Positions 11,561 to 23,765 are shown, counted from the first letter of the stretch. The stretch: 64,000 nucleotides of DNA from Dromiciops gliroides (GCF_019393635.1 NC_057864.1:80417882-80481881), one strand, 5' to 3'. A program made the numbers and translations. Notes: generated by a model from the letters alone, not told the origin.

Positions 11561-12395
11561 CAAAGTGCTACTGTAAATAAAAAAAAGTGTTGTTACATTG
11601 GACTTTTTAGGGTAATTACTGGAATTGTTTTAACATCTCTCTTGAAGATGCTTAAGTTACCCATTTGCTGTTCCTTGCTAAGCCATAGCTGCAACTTCTG
11701 AGTTTATTAGCTTACTTTGTACATAATAAAGCAGGTAAGTGAAACTATGATACAGAAGCTTAGAAACTTTTATGTAACAAGGTCCACCTGTGAACTAATT
11801 CAATAGATTTGGATTGTCCTGGTCTGAGCTAATAAGTAATTTTTTTGCTGTAAGTTCTTTGGGTTAACTTTTTTCCATTCAATAGTACTTTCAGAGTAAC
11901 ATTTATTTATGACTTTGCAAAGTGCTGGCTTGCCACTATTTACATTAATTAACTGTTAAATACCCAGGAAAATGTGCCCCAGGAAACTTGAGTAATTGTC
12001 CATGGAACCAAGTAGAATGATAAAACATTCTACAAAGAAAAGTTTCCATTCCTGCCTCCCTTGTAGGAAGTTTATTAAAATTTACAATTGCCAACAGTGT
12101 TAGGTACCAACATTTATTAAAAATCACTTTGATGGAAAGATTACTGGATTTCATTCAGATGTACAGCAGAACCATTTGAAATTCCATACCCTGAGCTAGT
12201 TGGGTGGAAGTGTAAATGGATGCTTTCTTATCCACTAAAATCACTCAAGTGGTTGACAAGGAAAAATCTTGGAAAAGTTTGGTTGTTTGTGCCCTGATTA
12301 GACCTCCCCATATGCCTTACTGTAGTCATTCAAAATGTTCAGTTATTTGGGTAAGATTCTCTATCACAATATAGGAAATCCTGAACATGAAAAAG
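11561..12395. other. Unassigned sequence
   Basis: About 830 bp with no recognisable family. The minus-strand frame at 11945-12154 shows no domain. Confidence 0.5.
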
Positions 12396-12397
12396 TA

Positions 12398-12585
12398 CAG
12401 TATAATGGAAGCATTGGTTATAGAGACAGAAATCTTGGTTTCAATTTCTGATTCTGATGCTAATGATGTGTGTGTCCTTAGCCAAACTATCCTTTCTGGA
12501 CCTTAGTTTCCTTATCTTTAAAATTAAGAAGATGGACTGACTGGCTGGATCCTGAGGTCCCTTATAGTTTTATATCTACAATTTT
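12398..12585 (+). mobile_element. MIR-type CORE-SINE, diverged
   Basis: ATAGAGACAGAAATCTTGG, TCCTTAGCCAAACTATCC, CTTAGTTTCCTTATCTTTAAAAT and GGTCCCTTATAG follow the MIR order. Confidence 0.7.
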
Positions 12586-12729
12586 ATAAACCAATATCAG
12601 TTTAGTTAAATCATGATCTATAAATGGAATGACTTTATCTACAAGTGTCATTTCCTAATATTCTAAATCCAATGCCTTTATTAATTTCTATATTTAATAG
12701 ATTGACTGACATGATTGAAGGGGAAAATG

Positions 12730-13590
12730 ACAAATGTTGGAGGGCATGTGGAAAAATTGGGACATTAATTCATTGTTAATAGAACTGTGAACTGATTCAA
12801 CTGCTTTAGAGAGCAACCTAGAATTATGCCCAAAGAGTTATTAAATTGTCTATATATCCTTTGACCCCAAAATACCACTACTATTTGATGAATGAGGGAA
12901 AAGGAAAACAATCTATATATTCTAAAATATTTATAGCAGCTCTCTTTGTGGTGGAAAGGACTGGAAATTGTGGAGGTGCTCATAAATTGGGCAATGGCTG
13001 AACAAGTTGTGTATATGATCGTGATGGTATACTACTGTGCTATAAGAAATGAAGAGCTCAGGGCTGCTAGGTGGCACAGTGGATAGAGCACTGGCCCTGG
13101 AGTCAGGAGGACCTGAGTTCAAATCTGGCCTCAGACACTTGACACTTACTAGCTGTGTGACCCTGGGCAAGTCACTTAATCCCAATTGCCTCACCAAAAA
13201 AAAAGAAAAGAAAAGAAATGATGAGCTCATTGATTTTAGAAAAAAAAACCATGGATATACTTGCATGAAATAATGAAGAGCATAATGAGCAGAACTAAGA
13301 GAATGTTGTATATAGTAACAACAGCATTGTTTTAAGAACAACTTTGAGTGACTAAATAATTTTGACTATTACAAATATGCAAGTTAACTACAAAGAACAT
13401 ATGAACAAAGATACTATCTGTTTCCAAAGACTGATAAATAGAAGTATGTATAAAATAATTTTATACACACATATTTGTGTCTAATGGTAGCCATCTCTAG
13501 GGCAGGGGTTAGGGAAGGGAAGAAAAAATGAAAAAAGAAATTTACAATAACTTATTGTATATTAAAAAACAAAAGCAAGTTGTACATAAG
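12730..13590 (+). mobile_element. L1 LINE 3' end with nested SINE
   Basis: Plus-strand ORF2 C-terminus: GTTGGAGGGCATGTGGAAAA gives the CWRACGKIGTL-like region, then GGGCAATGGCTGAACAAGTTG and a YYCAIRNEE-like segment. A decayed 3' untranslated region runs to about 13590. A SINE at 13061-13212 splits the coding remnant. Minus-strand frames at 12765-13341 are antisense shadows. Confidence 0.85.
13061..13212 (+). mobile_element. MAR1/WSINE1-type SINE nested in L1, 17-bp TSD
   Basis: Complete SINE with an A-rich tail, flanked by aagaaatgaagagctca (13044-13060) and aagaaatgatgagctca (13213-13229), one mismatch in 17. The host sequence is the L1 ORF2 C-terminus, so the SINE is younger than that L1. 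Confidence 0.96.
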
Positions 13591-15440
13591 AGATTTGCAG
13601 TTTCCTCTGCAAACTTTTAAAAATTTTATTATGCTCTGGAAATGCTTATTTTATTTCCTACATTTAAAATAAAATAAGACTTAAAAATTCTCTGTAAGCT
13701 ATAATCTGATTTTTAGTGGTGACTACTGTAAAAAAGGAAAATAGGTACAATTAGCTTGCATTGAAGAGATAGGAATATGTGTGTGTGTGTGTGTGTGTGT
13801 GTCTTTAAGGAGTACAAAACTGTTTGATTTCTGATCAATGAAAAAGTGTATGCTGATGCCTCATAAGGTAGGGTTGACTCTAGATTCTTGGATGCTATAA
13901 CAAGAAAAAAAAAAGCAAGCTCAGGCAGGTTCTACTATGTTGGAAAATCTTGGAGAATGGTCCAAGTGATAGACTATGTCTGCTGTCAGAGGAACAGACA
14001 AGTTAAGTATAGGGAGACTCATTTATGGTAGGCTGTCCGATAGGGAATAGGTTCTTGAGTTATGGTAACACATGGAATAAAGGAAAATACAAAATGGCCC
14101 CTTCTGCTTCTTAATTGCTGGTAGCAGAGTAATGGAGTAGAGGATATTAAGACAATCTTTAAATATGAATTTAGCACTTCATATTCTGTTGTGTTTTCCT
14201 TGCCTGACAACAATGAGTGGAAATACTCTTGGAGAACTGAGTCATATCAATATGTGTATTGTTCCTGTATATGAAGCCAGAAGCTTGTCATGATGAGTGC
14301 TGTACTGGTACTCACATAATGTTAAAAGACTTAGGTAAAGGCCTATAATACACAGTGTACTTTCCATGGAGGATTTATGTGAGGATATGGATAAATAGGA
14401 ATAACACAGATGAGATGGCAAGGATGGCTTATAATCTTTACTACTGGAGGAAGTTCCCTTATTAGTGACGTCAGGAAGCCATTGAAGAATTACCAAAAAA
14501 AAAATAAATAAATTACTGACACTTCATTCTTATCAAGATTCCCAGGAATAAATAAATGTAGAAAAGATGGCCCTGATATTGTCTGTGTTGCCTGCTTAGA
14601 GGATGCCTTTTAAAGATCTTATTAATTCTAGTGACTGACTTGGCATGTTTTATGGAAAATAAATATAACATTAAGGATCCAAGAGTTTTACCCTGCTATA
14701 AAATTGTGATCTGATTATTCAGTCTTGAGAATTATGGTAGTACTTAACCTATAATGTGATCAGATATATTTAATTAACCAGAAGAATCCAGGATTTGGAT
14801 AACTCTGCTAAATTGTCAATCTGTGAATTTTGCATAGAGCTTTAGATAAACAAATTGTGAAGTGCCCTGGATGAGAGTAATGGGCCATATGAATGATCTT
14901 AAGTTGATGATAAAGTAGTGCACAAAAGTAAATTGTGATATTTTGAAAAGTTTAATATACTTAAATGGTGAGATCTGGCAGCCTGCTTTGAAAATGTTAA
15001 TCTTCTGCCTCCCCTTTTTTCTTTTTACCAGAGCTGAGATTTTCTGTTTTCTCTTATTGTACTCACATAGCAATAATCCTTGACTATTTCTGCCATGGTT
15101 TAGAATTGCAGCTATAGAGAAAGGCAAAGAACTTATTCCTCAGATTCTACCTCCCTGACTTGTCTGTTTGATCACTTTATTAAAAAGGAAACCATGTTAA
15201 GAGGAATATTATGATCACATGGTTTGAAAGGATCTCAGAGGCTGACCATTGCACTCAACCAATATCAGAAAGGAATACCCACTACAACATACTTGACAAA
15301 TGGTCTTCCAAATTCTGTTTGATGTCCAAAGAAAGGGAACCTACTAGTTGCTTGGGAAGGCCATTTCCCTTTTGGATCCATCTCATTATTAAGAACTGCT
15401 TAGTAATGACATTACTAAATTGCATTCTTTAAAACTGGTT
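13591..15440. other. Unassigned sequence with a GT microsatellite
   Basis: A (GT)n run lies at 13778-13802. Otherwise this 1.85 kb has no recognised repeat or gene. The minus-strand frames at 14019-14213, 14242-14496 and 14816-15127 have no domain features. Confidence 0.5.
13778..13802. repeat. (GT)n microsatellite
   Basis: About 12 GT units without interruption. Confidence 0.95.
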
Positions 15441-15444
15441 CTAT

Positions 15445-16275
15445 CCTCCAGGGTTAAATAGAACAAGTCTAATCTCTTTTTGTCATAATAAACCTTCAGA
15501 AACTTGAAATCAACAATCACATTTTCTCTGTGTCTTTTCTCCAGACTAAACATCACAATTGCCTTCAACCTATCCTTACATTACATGGACTCTAGGATCT
15601 TCATCATCAAGGTTATCACCCTTTAGATGGTCTTCAGATTATCAATGTATTTCTTAAATTGTGATCCCAAAACTGAACATATAATACTCCAGATGTGCTT
15701 TGACCAGGGAAGAGGGTCTATTGTCTCCTTCATTTCTTTAAGTTTTGCCTGCATCAGGAGGCAGCTAGGTGGCTCAGTGGATAGAGCACTAGACCTGGAG
15801 TCAGGAAGACCCGAGTTCAAATTTGGCCATAGACACTTACTAACTTTGTGACTCTGAGCAAGTAATTTAACCCATTTGCCTTAATCCACTGGAGAAGGAA
15901 ATGGAAAACCACTACAGCATCTTTGCCAAGAAAACCCCATGGATGGCAATTGCATGCTATAGCCCATGGAGTCATGAAGCATTGGGAATGACTGAACAAC
16001 AATATGCCTCTGTCAATGCCATCCAGGATCACATCAACTCTTGGTTATCACTTTGAACTGCTGGCCCATATTGAGCTTTCAGTCCACTTAGATTCCTAAA
16101 TCTTTTTCAGAACATATCTAACTATGCCTCCTCTATCTATATTCATGAAGTTGATTTTAGATACATACATGTAAATCTTTAAATTTGTCCTTTCTGAATT
16201 CTATCTTCTTAAATTCAACCCAATTTATATTTTGGTAGAAGAGCCTTTTGGATCTTGACTCCGTTATCGAGTATG
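15445..16275 (-). mobile_element. CR1/L3-like LINE 3' region, split by a SINE
   Basis: The reverse complement carries CR1/L3 3'-end landmarks. Plus-strand reading shows GGTTAAATAGAACAAGTCTAATC, CCAGACTAAACATCACAATTG, CTTCAACCTATCC, CCAAAACTGAACATATAATACTCCAGATGTG, and after the SINE TTGAGCTTTCAGTCCACTTAGA. The SINE occupies about 15757-16012. Confidence 0.75.
15757..16012 (+). mobile_element. Long CORE-type SINE with extra 3' module
   Basis: The tRNA-like head AGGCAGCTAGGTGGCTCAGT is followed by a second module (GGAAATGGAAAACCACTACA, CTTTGCCAAGAAAACCCCAT, GAATGACTGAACAACAA). The module recurs at 25208, 27500, 42930, 45527, 51394 and 57630, so it defines a longer SINE group than MAR1. It interrupts the CR1/L3 remnant. 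Confidence 0.85.
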
Positions 16276-16575
16276 TTTGTACCAGAAGCTACTACTGGGC
16301 AGTAGCTAGTGGCTAGTAGTTGTATGTGGTTCTCAGGTTCTAAATCTTTGAACAATGTAATAATGACTTTTTGGTTGAGATTATCCTCGGCCCCAAAATG
16401 GAAGTGAGTGTCATCTAAAAAACTGCAATTAAGCCACTTATGTCATTTTTGTCATTGTCACAGTCATTATCATCATTCATCATCCGAACTACCAGCTGTT
16501 GCTAGCACATTTCCACCAAAATTAATTTAGATTTACTTTGAATATATATTATATATGCTTCTAGAAGTACAACTT
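16276..16575. other. Unassigned sequence
   Basis: Nothing recognised apart from short TAGCTACT-like palindromic words near 16290-16320. Confidence 0.4.
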
Positions 16576-16577
16576 AT

Positions 16578-16702
16578 TTCTCCAAGTAGAAGGTAAGAGC
16601 CTAAGGGTAGAGACTTTTATTTTTTTTCTGCATCCTCAGTGCTCAGAATGGTGCCTGGCACCTAATAGATATTTAGCAAATGCTTGTTGACTGATTGATC
16701 AC
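16578..16702 (+). mobile_element. L2 LINE 3' end
   Basis: AGAGCCTAAGGGTAGAGACT, CAGTGCTCAGAATGGTGCCTGGCACC and GCAAATGCTTGTTGACTGATTGA are the standard L2 3' terminal order. Confidence 0.8.
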
Positions 16703-17866
16703 AAACTTTACAGTGTTTTTTTTTTTTTTTTAACACAGAGACATTAACTGGCAGGTCCCGGAGTAGAAGGAACATTAAACAAATCCTTAATTCCTTAGGC
16801 TCTTGACTTTAGCATGTTCTGATTTTAGACAAAACAGCATTTGATATACTTTTCTTACTACAACTGGAAGATGGGTAGGTCCACCTTGGCAGCACATCTG
16901 AATAAAAGGTCAAGAATGCAAGTGAATCTTTTCCAAATTACTGATATCTCATGCTCACTAACTCCTCTCCAAATTCAGCTGTTCATCGTTAAATCATGCT
17001 TGAGATATCTTGGGTTTGATTAGCTTACAGAATCTGGTTTTCCATTTGGGATTTTCTTCCCCCCAGAATCTCCAAATTCTAGGAAGAAATATCATTATTA
17101 TACAATCTTTAAAATAAAAATCTACACTATGGAAAGAAGAGGGACAATGGATTTATTGATTCTAGTGACCAGATTAAACTTCTCCTTTAGCCAAGAGACC
17201 ATGTGTCTGGTACCAAGAACATTATGATAATTGAATTTTCACTTAAGCAACTGCTAACTTCAAATATCAGGTTATTCTGCTGCTTATATCAGTACTGTCA
17301 TTGTCTGACCTCACTTGCAACTTGGGGCCAAGAGTAATCTCAACCAAGAAAACATTATGGAGTTTTAAGATTTAAAACCTAGGAATAACATATGACTTCT
17401 AGCTACTAGCTACTATCTAGTAATAACTTCTAGTACGAACTACTTTGTGAAATTCCCAGTGCTGGCTCCCTGAGGGAGAAACTTCAAAACACTGAGTGAT
17501 TTGTGATTTAATTATGTAGTTACCTCCTCCAACAATGGAGATGATAACCTTTTCATACCTATTCATCCTGAGAGACAGATAAAAAGATATACAAGACAAA
17601 TTATCTGCCCTTAATTATCTTACAATATTTGTAGATAACCTTAGGAGATTATTTGGCAGTTGAGGGGATAATTTTAGAAGCTGGAGAAGTGATCAGTATG
17701 TCATGATGATTTCCCAACAATGCTTCTAAATGGCGGATTAGGTGGTCAATATCCCCCCTCAAAAAAGGGAAAATAAGAAATAACATATAGATCAGTTATT
17801 GAAGCTGGGTTTTTCAAAGGAAATAGCACATCTGATGCGTCCTAAGATGATTGAAAAGTATGTAGA
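16703..17866. other. Unassigned sequence
   Basis: About 1.15 kb with no recognised repeat or gene. Frames at 16841-17023 and 17417-17599 lack features. Confidence 0.5.
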
Positions 17867-17867
17867 A

Positions 17868-18013
17868 GGGGCAGCTAGGTGGCGCAGTGGATAGAGCACT
17901 GGCTTTGGATTCAGGAGGACCTGAGTTCAAATGTGACCTCACGCACTTGACACTTACTAGCTGTGTGACCCTGGGCAAGTCATTGCTGCCGCCTCACTAC
18001 TATTATTATTATT
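17868..18013 (+). mobile_element. MAR1/WSINE1-type SINE
   Basis: Near-complete SINE (GGGGCAGCTAGGTGGCGCAGT and on) whose 3' end is shortened after CTGGGCAAGTCATTG and followed by a TAT/ATT-rich tail. No clear target duplication. Confidence 0.93.
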
Positions 18014-18144
18014 ACAAAGTAAGAACGACAAAAAGAAGTAAAAACTAAAGATAATGCAAATTATTTATGAGGAATTAGTAGTGAATGAATGAATAAATTA
18101 AAAAAAGCAGTTGTATTTCTATGAGTAAAACACTACAAATTAGC

Positions 18145-18252
18145 CAATCCTTCCTCTCAAGGAGCTCATATTCTAATAGGGGGAGAAAACATCCAGAGGA
18201 AGTTTCAGCTGCCAGTTATAGGGAAGGGCCCCATAGTGATGAGGGTACAGAG
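18145..18252 (+). repeat. Dispersed repeat fragment, family A
   Basis: CTCAAGGAGCTCATATTCTAATAGGGGGAG matches the internal part of the family that also occurs near 21070, 55840 and 58950. Confidence 0.5.
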
Positions 18253-19525
18253 GCAAAGAAGATGAGAATAGATCTTCTCTAATGGAATTTTCATCGATAA
18301 AACCACATCCATGTCTGATGTTGAGTCATTTAACAATCCTAAGGACTCTCCGAGTGAGAACTTTCTTTTCCAGGTTTTCAGTAGCTATAGCGACAGAGAA
18401 ATGGGTCTGTAACAACTATAGTACTTGCAAAGCACTGTGCCAGGTTTCATGGAGGTTGAATAATCAGGCAGTCAATTAAGAAAACAAAGCAGCAGCTTTC
18501 TGCTGTTTTCCTACTGTGACAAAGATATGGGGTTTTCATGGTTATTTCTGAAAAATAAGACCCCTATTTTCCCGAAATTCTTGGGGTTTTTAATCTGTAA
18601 CTTTGCTTGGGAGAGGTTTCTAGGCACAAATAATATTGCTCGATCATCTAACAGTAGATTATCTACTAATCTTTCTGTGGGTGTTTGGGTAGGCAAAAAT
18701 TGTGTACTTCCTTTTGGAAGCCGGGCCCTGTTTGCATAACAAATGAATGATAAGGAACCTACTGAAAGAATTTTTCCCTTAATCTTTAGATATATGAAAA
18801 TCCATGAAGAAATGGAATTTGCATGACTTAGCTATTGAAGGCAGTTGATTCCATCTCTATAAGCTCCAACTTGTATACCAGACACCAGATTAAGCGACTG
18901 AAGACATTTACATGGAAATATATTGATTCTGAAAATTCTGTGGCAACCTCATGTTAGAGAAAATATTTAAAGAAGAAACTTGTGCACACAAATCAGCACT
19001 ACTCTTGAGAGCCTCAGAGATTCCAGAGACATGAGCTGACATTTTGGCAATTGGAACAATGGTATCAAATAAAAACATACAAAGTGTTCCTTTCTAAAGT
19101 AAGTAGGCAAACAGTGGGATTTCCTACTTAAGACTGTTTTCATTTGTGAGGGTTTTCTTCAGGGTGAAAAGTTAAAATGCTAAGAGGTAAGGTAGATGAA
19201 GAGTCAGAAAGGACAATTTGGAAGTTTTGGCTCATTTCCTTTTCCTGTCTGACACTGAATCATTTTATGGCTGGAGATGATTCACTTATCCTCCCCATGC
19301 CTCAGTTTACAAACTAGTCAGAAAAAACAACGTGACTGTGACTTTTCGTTATGCAATTGTTTATATTTGAGAACCACCACTGGAAACATGACAAGAGTAT
19401 AGTATTAAACAGAAGCCTTTTTCAAAGGTAAAAGAACTAGATGACATGGAACCTCTGATATACAACTTCTTACTCTAAGGCTAGCCCTCTCTCAACTATA
19501 CTAATGCTGCTATTTTCTGGTACCC
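18253..19525. other. Unassigned sequence
   Basis: About 1.3 kb with no recognised gene or repeat. Overlapping frames on both strands at 18511-18739 show no domain. Confidence 0.5.
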
Positions 19526-19527
19526 TT

Positions 19528-19752
19528 AATACTTTATCTTTGTATAGCACTTCTCAAATTTACAGAGTGTTCTTGCATATATTATTTCATTTGATCTTCA
19601 CAACAACTTTAGGAAGTAGACAGGATAAGGTTAATTATTTCCTGTTTATCCTATATATAACTTTGTATATATTCATTTGCATATTGTCTCAGTTTCTTCA
19701 TCTGTAAAATGGGGATAATAATAGCACCTACCTTCCAGAGTTTGATGAGATC
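19528..19752. mobile_element. Two abutting MIR-type fragments
   Basis: A reversed MIR 3' part lies at about 19528-19650 (TCATTTGATCTTCACAACAACTTTAGG). A forward fragment follows at about 19685-19752 (CTCAGTTTCTTCATCTGTAAAATGGGGATAATAATAGCACC). Confidence 0.7.
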
Positions 19753-19794
19753 AAACTTATCAAACTCATGGCAAAAAAAGAATCCACAGTTTTT

Positions 19795-19955
19795 CCCTGA
19801 CTCCTGTCTGACTTCCCTATTTCTGACATTGGTAGCATACTTCACCCAGTGACCCATGCTCTAATCTTAGGTATTATATATGATTCTTATCCGTTTAGTT
19901 GCCAAATCCAATTAGTTACCAAGTCCTGTCCATTCTGCTTAGGCTTTTCCTGGCC
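19795..19955 (+). mobile_element. L2 LINE fragment
   Basis: CCTGACTCCTGTCTGACTTCC and then CCAATTAGTTACCAAGTCCTGTCCATTCTGC match the L2 ORF2 3' region. It stops where the family-B repeat begins. Confidence 0.65.
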
Positions 19956-19969
19956 TCATGATTTTGGGT

Positions 19970-20310
19970 CAACAAAGAAGGGGCACAGCTGGTGTGTTAC
20001 CACCTTGGAAAAAGCATAGAAATACTTCCCTGGGCAGAATGGAAACATGAGAACAATTTGTTCCAATGTCCATGAAGGTGACTGAAGTAGGTATTGTGGA
20101 GTTCTTAGAGCTTGGTTAAGCATTGAAGACACAGAGATTATTCAATGCATCTTGGACCATCCTTTCAGCGGACTTTGATTATTCAGGAAAAGAGAGTGAT
20201 GGCTGATAACTTTGTGCAACTCTGCCTCACTTAAATCTAATTCACTTGGGAGACAAGACATCACCCCTTGGTGTCACTGTTCCTTTTAGAAATTACAAAC
20301 AACAACACCT
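19970..20310 (+). repeat. Family-B repeat (0.54 kb), 5'-truncated copy
   Basis: From about 19985 it aligns with the fuller copy at 34488-35032: AACAATTTGTTCCAATGTCC, AAGTAGGTATTGTGGAG, AACTTTGTGCAACTCTGCCTCACTTAAATC, then CATCACCCCTTGGTGTCACTG. The 3' end ACAAACAACAAC fits the family terminus. Confidence 0.75.
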
Positions 20311-20635
20311 TAGAAAAGATACTGAATCATGCTGATTTTCAATGACCATTTCAGTTACTGTCACTCCTCACCCTCCTCCTTGGGGTTTTCCTAACATTAT
20401 TCCTTTTGGATTTCTCCCCAGCACAGATCTTTTGTTTTGGGACTAATTCAAAATCCTTTCCAAGCTGTTTGAAGTCATTGCTTTCGTAAACTCCCAGCCT
20501 TGACCCCAGCCAAGCTTTCTGTTTTCCTAATTGAATTTTGATTTGGATCATACTCTTTCTTCCATTCTAGCCATTTTTTCTCCTTCCAGGCATTTTAGTT
20601 GCTACTAATAACAAAATGACAGAATTTAAAAGTTA
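20311..20635. other. Unassigned sequence
   Basis: No recognised repeat or gene. Confidence 0.4.
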
Positions 20636-20639
20636 GAAT

Positions 20640-21785
20640 GAACCACAGTAGCCATCTAGTCCAACCCATAACTGAAGGAATTCCATGAAAGGAATTTCCT
20701 ATTTACCCCAAACGGAACTTCCAACCTGTATTTGAAAACCTTCAGTGAGAGAGAAACCATTATTGCCTGAGACTACCCATTCTACATTTGGACACCTCTG
20801 ATTTTTAGGAAATTTTTCCTTAGTCACCTCTTTGTCATTTCTACTCATTACTCTTGGTTCTGCCCTTAGGGCTAAATAGAGTAAGTCTAATCCCTCTTTT
20901 ACATAATATTCTTTAAATACTTGACAATAGCTATTATCCTCTTCCAACTCTCCTCTACTCATAGTCAATCAGCATTTACTAAACACTTACTTTAAACACT
21001 TTACTGAACACAGAGCTAGGCATTGTGCTAAGCCCTAGGGATAAGAAAGGAATAATATGGCCCCTATCCCCAGGAAGCTCACAATATAAAGAGGGAATGG
21101 AGAGGGGGATGATGAAATCCTACAGTGGGCCGGAAGTAATCCGAGGAAGTATGAGCTTTTTGTTTTTGTTGAGTCATTTTAATCCTGTCCAGAGTTAATT
21201 TATCTTGCAGAATGATGAGTTTCTGGAGATAATAAAATCCAGGTTTATCCTTTGGATATTCTTCTCCTAGCTCAACATCTTCAGGTCCTTCAACCTATCC
21301 TCAAATAGCGTGGACTAAAGGCCGTCTCCAATCCTGGTTGCCCTATATGGCATACTCTCCAGTTTATGTCTTTAAACAACAGTGTCCAGAACTGAGCACA
21401 ATCAATACCTGAGTTAAAGCCTGAACAAGTTAGGTAAAGTGAAATTATTACTTCCCTATTCCTGGAAGTTAAACCTCTCTTAACTTATCAAAGATTACAT
21501 TAGCTTTTTTGGCTGGAACGTCACTTTTCTGACTCACCTCATCTTCATTCCACTAAAACCACTAAGAGGTTTTTTTTTTTTTTCCCCAGATAAACTATTA
21601 TCAAACACACCACCCCAACCAATACTTGTGAGGTTGATATTTTGAACTCAAGTGTAAGACGGCATTCATTTATTCCTTCATAATCTCATTTTATTATATT
21701 TAGCCAAGTCCTTTAGTCTATCGAGATTTTTCTTTTTGGCATCCTGACTTGGGGATCATCCAGTCCCAGGTTTATAATATCTGGT
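20640..21785 (-). mobile_element. CR1/L3-like LINE 3' region, interrupted
   Basis: Plus-strand reading shows CATCTAGTCCAACCC, AAACCATTATTGCCTGAGACTACCCATTC, GGTTCTGCCCTTAGGGCTAAATAGAGTAAGTC, CTTCAACCTATCCTC, CAGTGTCCAGAACTGAGCACAATC and ATTACATTAGCTTTTTTGGC. This is the antisense order of the CR1/L3 3' end. A family-A fragment interrupts it at about 20963-21115. Confidence 0.8.
20963..21115 (+). repeat. Dispersed repeat fragment, family A
   Basis: TCAATCAGCATTTACTAAAC, GCTAGGCATTGTGCTAAGCCC and GGAAGCTCACAATATAAAG match other family-A copies. It lies inside the CR1/L3 remnant. Confidence 0.65.
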
Positions 21786-22125
21786 AAGTGTTGATCCTTG
21801 CTCTTTTGATTCCTCTCTCTCTTTATAGGGGGTAGGGAACTGAGAATCACAATGTTTTTCAAATATTTCTTTCTTTTCCCGTTACCAGTTCTAGAGAGAG
21901 TAAAATGTTGCTGAATGATTATAGGAATCTCCTGGCTTTACTCCCCACCTCATCAATCTCCTTTCCATCCAATCTATATTCTAGACCCCTGACTTATTAA
22001 CTTCACTTATGCACAATTCTGATTGTACTTCATTCCTGGTTGAGAGACATGCTGTCTTCCTGAGGAATATACCACAGAGAACCTCCCCAAGTTTGTCAGA
22101 TATGCTGAGCAACGCCAACTTTGGG
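21786..22125. other. Unassigned sequence
   Basis: No recognised repeat or gene. Confidence 0.4.
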
Positions 22126-22402
22126 GTGCTTAGAGGCGAGCTGGGTGGAACAGTAAATAGAACTGTGGACCTGGAGTTAGGAAGAGCAGAATTCAAATCT
22201 GTCCTCAAACACTTACTAGCTCTGTGACCCTGGGCCTCTTTTTGGCTCAGTATCCTCAACTGTAAAATGAGGGTATAATAGCACGTAGTTCCTAGGGTTG
22301 CTATGAAGATCAAATGAGATAATATTTGTTTTTTTTATGATATAATATTTGTAAAGCATTTAGCACAGAGCCTGGCCCATAGTAAATGCTTAATAAATAT
22401 TT
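22126..22402 (+). mobile_element. MIR-type CORE-SINE, nearly full length
   Basis: Head (GCGAGCTGGGTGGAACAGTA), B-box region (GAATTCAAATC), TAGCTCTGTGACCCTGGGC, CAACTGTAAAATGAGGGTATAATAGC and the L2-like 3' end GAGCCTGGCCCATAGTAAATGCTTAATAAAT are all present in order. The pyrimidine tract at 22403 begins immediately after it. Confidence 0.85.
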
Positions 22403-22833
22403 CTTCCCTTCCCTCCTTCCTCTCTTCCCTTTTCTTTCTTTCTTTCTTCCTTTCTTTCTTTCCCCCTCCTTTCAATTTTCCTTTTCTCTTCTTTCTCTCC
22501 TCCCTCCTTTTTGCCTCCCTCTTTTCCCCTTCCATTCCTCTCTCCTCCCCTCTCTGCCTCCCTCCCTCCCTTTCTTATTCCCTCTCTCCTTCTGTTCCTT
22601 CCTTCCTTCCTTCCTTCCTTCCTTCCTTCCTTCCTTCCTTCCTTCCTTCCTTCCTTCCTTCCTTCCTTCCTTCCTTCCTTCCTTCCTTCCTTCCTTCTTC
22701 CCTCCCTCCCTTCCTCCCTTCTTTTCTCCCTCCCTCCCTCCCTCCCTCCCTTCTTTTCTCCCTCCCTCCCTCCCTCCCTCCCTCCCTCCCTCCCTCCCTT
22801 CTTTTCTTCCTTCCTCCCTCCCTCCCTTCCAGA
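22403..22833. repeat. Long polypyrimidine tract with pure (TTCC)n
   Basis: About 430 bp of nearly uninterrupted pyrimidines on the plus strand. The core at 22595-22697 is about 25 pure TTCC units, followed by CCCT-type repeats. The long frames on both strands here (for example 22386-22931) are translations of the repeat. Confidence 0.97.
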
Positions 22834-22924
22834 AGGAAACTAAGAACTCATCTTTAGGGAGTAGGAAGTCTAGAAAAGAACTTGAAGAAGGTAGGGGCAT
22901 AGACAAAGTTTTCATCATAACCGC

Positions 22925-23482
22925 CTATTGAAGGTATTTGATCATGTCACTTCCCTACTCAAAAAGCACCAGCTGTCTCCCTTTTGTGTCCAGGAGAAAA
23001 TACAGATTCCGGTAGTTATTATTTAAAGCTCTTCATAGTCAAACTCCAACCAACTCTTCTAACCGTATTACACATTTCTCTCCATCACCCAGTCCATGTG
23101 TTTACCAAATTACACTGCTATACAGCACTCTAACTCTCCGCTTCTTTCCTTGCCCAGGTTCTCCCTGGAGAGCGCATTCACTCCTAACATCAATGTCCTA
23201 GAATCCCTAGATTCCCTTAAAGCTAAGCTCAAGCAACATCACCTACCTATCTACCTATATGAAGTCATTCCTCACCTTCCCAGCCTCTGGTGCCTCTTGA
23301 AATTCCTTTGGCTTTAATTTGTTCATAATAATATCTACAGCATATATAAATATTGTTTTCTCCAAATAAAAGTATGCTCTTAGAGTGCAAAGGCTTTTTC
23401 ATTTTTGTCTTAATATTCCCAACATCTTGCCCAATGACTGGCATATACTAGGCTCCTGATAGGTGCTTGTTGATTGATTTTT
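22925..23482 (+). mobile_element. L2 LINE 3' part
   Basis: TGATCATGTCACTTCCCTACTC, TAAAGCTCTTCATAGTCAAACTCC, TCCCTTAAAGCTAAGCTCAAG, then AATGACTGGCATATACTAGGC and GGTGCTTGTTGATTGATT follow the L2 ORF2-end to 3'-end order. Many substitutions; non-functional. Confidence 0.8.
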
Positions 23483-23765
23483 TTAAAGATAAATTTTCAT
23501 GGATATCTTTTTTTTTTTTTTTTAACATTGCCTAAACTCTCCCAGTAAGGGGAGAAAGTGAGGAGAGTTATAGGATGACAGATGAAAGAGATGGTAGTTT
23601 TACCTTTTTTTTGTTGTTTTTTTTTTTGTTTGTTTTTAGGATGGGGGAAGACATATTTTAAGGCAATTAGGAATAAAGCAGTAGATAGGGAGATTTTGAA
23701 ATCAGAGAGAGAGGGGATGTTCAAGTTGCAATCTGCTGGAGAAGTTGGGAGGGGTGGGATCAAGT

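Noticed and set aside
13049..13273. Plus-strand frame through a SINE (DRALALESG...FKSGLRHL)
   Set aside because: Translation of the SINE head and body. The same peptide recurs at 15750 and 40560.
16285..17430. TAGCTACT-like short palindromic words at 16287-16320 and 17397-17430
   Set aside because: Arms of 7 bp or less with irregular spacing, expected by chance in AT-rich DNA.
22386..22931. Long open frames on both strands rich in Leu/Pro/Ser/Phe or Glu/Gly/Arg/Lys
   Set aside because: Translations of the TTCC/CCCT tract. Open on both strands only because the repeat has no stop codons.
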